DNA of 64,000 nt from JBOGCH01 sp051656645 (lineage in GTDB: Bacteria > Bacteroidota > Bacteroidia > Bacteroidales > Marinifilaceae): positions 62,001 through 126,000 of the forward strand of contig JBOGCH010000015.1 in NCBI GenBank assembly GCA_051656645.1, written 5' to 3'. The notes under the pieces are model-generated. The model did not search any database. It was not told the origin of the DNA and was given only the letters and a program-made list of their open reading frames with translations. The translations under genes were made by a program, and so were the position numbers. Below, piece by piece: positions 61,918 through 64,000 of the stretch. How positions within the stretch are numbered: the stretch's first letter is position 1; each line of letters starts with the position of its first letter.

Positions 61918-62850
61918 TTAGGATTTGGGAGTGGGGGATATCTGCTTTTTATTATCGGCAATTTCAACCATGTATATACTAGCACACATCATGACAATAG
62001 CAACGGGCTGAGTCCACGTAAAGGTGTCTTGTCCCGCAATGTAAGATATAATTGTGGTTACAATGAGTAGGCAATAGCCATACAGGGCGGCTACTGTGGC
62101 TTTAATGTATTTTAGGCCAATTGAAATGAGTACATAGCTAATGTAGGTAGGGAATACGAGTACAAAAAGTAGTAATAACCAAGGTGTTAAATGCCATTCT
62201 CCATGAAAAGTGTCAGTTATAACAGGTGCATCAAATCCAGTACATAGTGATACAATGATGGCTGTTATTGAAGCACCTGTAAATAAATATTTCATTACAG
62301 TGATGTTGCCCATTGTTTTTAGAAACTCTTTGTTTAGAGTGAGATAGATGGCAAATGTAATGGCACTTATAAGGCAAAATAGGTCGCCCAGTACAGGGTT
62401 TACTGCATTTTCAGGGTGTCGGGTGGAGAGAATGCACAATAGGGCGCCTCCAAAGCCCACAATAATGCCTATTATTTTCAGTAGTGTTACTCGTTCATGA
62501 TAAAATAACATGGCAATAATAAATACCCAGATGGGTTGTGTTGATGAGAATATTGCACTGGAAATAGGAGTAGTGTAGGATAAACCTTTTAAGAAAAATA
62601 CTAGGTAGGTGTACATGCATAAAGCACCTGTAGCAAGCCACTGTATGCGTTGTTTCCATGTGGGCGTAGCCTCGCGTACAAACAAGCCGGTAATCCAAAA
62701 GGCAACTGCTGCAAAGATGCAGCGTAAGCCCGTGCCTGTAATAGCGCCTAGCCAAAGGGGAACCATGTATTTAAGGACATTATTATCAGCGCCTGCTAGT
62801 GAGCGAGCAACAAGTAGGGATAAATTGCCTTTTAGGGAGTTTTTGTTCAT
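61918..62850 (-). CDS. EamA/DMT-family transporter
   Basis: A 310-residue inner-membrane protein with ten predicted helices in two EamA repeats: the first contains 'YTTPISSAIFSSTQPIWVFIIAMLFYHERVTLLKIIGIIVGFGGALL', the second 'PTYISYVLISIGLKYIKATVAALYGYCLLIVTTIISYI'. Drug/metabolite transporters of this type export amino acids, nucleosides or other small metabolites; the substrate is unknown. The 3' end converges on the intergenic region with element 3. It lies 87 bp after the small membrane protein gene. Confidence 0.9.
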   Translation of the reverse strand: MNKNSLKGNLSLLVARSLAGADNNVLKYMVPLWLGAITGTGLRCIFAAVAFWITGLFVREATPTWKQRIQWLATGALCMYTYLVFFLKGLSYTTPISSAIFSSTQPIWVFIIAMLFYHERVTLLKIIGIIVGFGGALLCILSTRHPENAVNPVLGDLFCLISAITFAIYLTLNKEFLKTMGNITVMKYLFTGASITAIIVSLCTGFDAPVITDTFHGEWHLTPWLLLLFVLVFPTYISYVLISIGLKYIKATVAALYGYCLLIVTTIISYIAGQDTFTWTQPVAIVMMCASIYMVEIADNKKQISPTPKS

Positions 62851-62937
62851 ACTGCGTAAGTTATGCAGTATTGAACGAAATATGGATGAGAATGTTGATA
62901 AAACACGCGATGAATATCTATGTTATGCACAGATAGC

Positions 62938-63168
62938 CTAAACGGTTAAGCGTCGAGCTCCTATATATTGTCCTGTAACAGCAAGTAAAATAAACAATGG
63001 GGCATAAGAATGAGGAATATCTAGCCACATGCGTGCAGGAATGATGAGTGGGATGGAAGCATGAATTAGTAACCACCATCGTACTGTGAATTTGTCGTAG
63101 CGTTTACGGAAGCGTCCAAGAAGAATATTAAAAGAAAGCGAGAATAGTGATAATAGAAAAATGTGCAT
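62938..63168 (-). CDS. small membrane protein of unknown function
   Basis: A 76-residue protein with two to three hydrophobic segments ('IFLLSLFSLSFNILLG', 'WWLLIHASIPLIIPARMWL', 'APLFILLAVTGQYIG') and a basic middle ('GRFRKRYDKFTVR'). I do not recognise a named domain. It starts four bases after the stop of the serine hydrolase gene, so it is probably translated from the same message. Confidence 0.65.
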   Translation of the reverse strand: MHIFLLSLFSLSFNILLGRFRKRYDKFTVRWWLLIHASIPLIIPARMWLDIPHSYAPLFILLAVTGQYIGARRLTV

Positions 63169-63172
63169 AAAA

Positions 63173-64000
63173 TTAGGGTTGTATAGCGTTATAAATTACC
63201 TCCTGCACTGCAGTACGCACGTTGAGACGCAACAGTAGATTGTTGTACTCGTCCGGGTAGGTTCTGTTAGATAAGAATACATAAACTAAATCATACTTCG
63301 GGTCGGCCCATGCAATTGTCCCAGTAAAGCCGGTGTGCCCAAAACTTTCGGCCGATGCGGAAGGTGCAGCCGGACTGGCTTGTGGTGCTTGCAAGTTGGG
63401 TTTGTCAAATCCGTAGGCACGTCTGTTTGATGGTAAATGATTTCGTGTGTAACGTTTTAGTGTTTCTTTATCAAAATAGTGCTCGCCGCCATATTCGCCT
63501 CCGTTAAGGTAAAGTTGCATGATTTTGGCAATATCACCTGCTGTTGAGAATAAACCGGCATGGCCTGAAACACCTCCTCGTACGGCAGCTACCGGGTCAT
63601 GGACAGTACCATGAATGGTGCATTTACGGTAAATGTTTTCGCGGCAACTTGGAACTATATCTTGTTTATCAACATTTTTAAGTGGATTGAAGTAGGTATG
63701 GTGCATTCCCATGCGGGTGTAAAATTCTTCATTGCAATACACATCAAGAGGGCGGTGGGTTACTTGTTCTGCTACCTCTTGTAATAGCATAAACCCCAAG
63801 TCGCTATATCGCATGCCCTTGCCATCAACCGGGGTTTTAGCAATTGCTTGTTGTAGTGAATCCTTGTATTGAGGATGCATGTATACTCCAGGGGCCACGG
63901 ACAGATAATTTGATTTTGGTATAGAGGAGAATGTGCTGTCTTTGTATTTAAAGTTTGGATTCATGTATAGACGGTCCTTTACGCGAATTGTGTTGCTTTC
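63173..64000 (-). CDS. serine hydrolase (beta-lactamase fold), C-terminal part; 5' end outside window
   Basis: The frame is open from the window edge ('ESNTIRVKDRLY') through to the stop at 63173, about 275 residues, so the ATG at 63962-63964 need not be the start. The visible part is the C-terminal portion of a class C beta-lactamase/penicillin-binding-like domain: 'MRYSDLGFMLLQEVAEQV' contains the Tyr-Ser-Asp (YxN-type) motif, and 'FGHTGFTGT' is the HTG (KTG-like) motif. The Ser-x-x-Lys motif must lie upstream, out of view. In Bacteroidota this domain is often the C-terminal half of a large GH3 N-acetylglucosaminidase-serine hydrolase fusion, and the 'NFKYKDSTF' stretch fits that arrangement. 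A role in cell-wall recycling is inference. Confidence 0.75.
   Translation of the reverse strand, partial: ESNTIRVKDRLYMNPNFKYKDSTFSSIPKSNYLSVAPGVYMHPQYKDSLQQAIAKTPVDGKGMRYSDLGFMLLQEVAEQVTHRPLDVYCNEEFYTRMGMHHTYFNPLKNVDKQDIVPSCRENIYRKCTIHGTVHDPVAAVRGGVSGHAGLFSTAGDIAKIMQLYLNGGEYGGEHYFDKETLKRYTRNHLPSNRRAYGFDKPNLQAPQASPAAPSASAESFGHTGFTGTIAWADPKYDLVYVFLSNRTYPDEYNNLLLRLNVRTAVQEVIYNAIQP

Overview
The window reads as a chromosomal segment of an anaerobic Bacteroidales-type bacterium (phylum Bacteroidota). The evidence is a SusC/SusD pair with an ECF sigma factor and FecR-type anti-sigma factor, DUF4493, PCMD and DUF5106 lipoproteins, -7 boxes of the TAnnTTTG type, few Shine-Dalgarno sequences, a five-helix cytochrome b fumarate reductase operon and the [FeFe]-hydrogenase maturase HydG. 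The DNA is AT-rich. No rRNA, tRNA or CRISPR array was seen. Genus cannot be assigned from the sequence alone.

Layout. 1-5455 (minus): an operon-like run of secreted lipoproteins, with a DUF5106/thioredoxin-fold protein followed by three DUF4493 paralogues, one of which carries a C-terminal PCMD domain. 5468-13270: housekeeping genes (acyl-ACP thioesterase, murB, an RsmF-like rRNA methyltransferase, prmA, the lysC-lysA lysine operon, rsmI). 13649-28023 (plus): a nutrient-acquisition locus of ECF sigma, FecR, SusC with STN domain, SusD, DUF4843, PKD-like lipoprotein, two prolyl-oligopeptidase-family peptidases and a small lipocalin-like protein. It has the architecture of a polysaccharide utilisation locus but carries peptidases instead of glycoside hydrolases. 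28204-31291 (minus): ClC antiporter and hydG. 32118-41639 (plus): aspS, holB, ricT-like, two rhomboids, a flippase-like membrane protein, a small membrane protein and mutL. 41678-45097 (minus): polyprenyl synthase, dCMP deaminase, S41 protease and a YbaN-type protein. 45362-57740: accessory region with three tandem paralogous lipoproteins of unknown function, a membrane TPR/HTH regulator, a GH2 enzyme and two LRR lipoproteins separated by an insertion-sequence scar. 57870-61311 (minus): the fumarate reductase/succinate dehydrogenase operon. 61918-64000 (minus): an EamA transporter, a small membrane protein and the C-terminal part of a serine hydrolase.

The most unusual signal is not a gene. 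Three intergenic regions (8690-8793, 31556-31738, 61605-61720) each hold a long imperfect hairpin whose two arms are built from head-to-tail units of exactly 11 bp. Unit sequences differ between the three sites, but the 11-bp register and inverted arrangement are shared, and one arm has gained or lost exactly one unit. I do not recognise this as a described element. The second most interesting signal is the sigma/anti-sigma-controlled SusCD locus paired with two S9 peptidases. The third is the accessory region of tandem lipoprotein paralogues and duplicated LRR modules.
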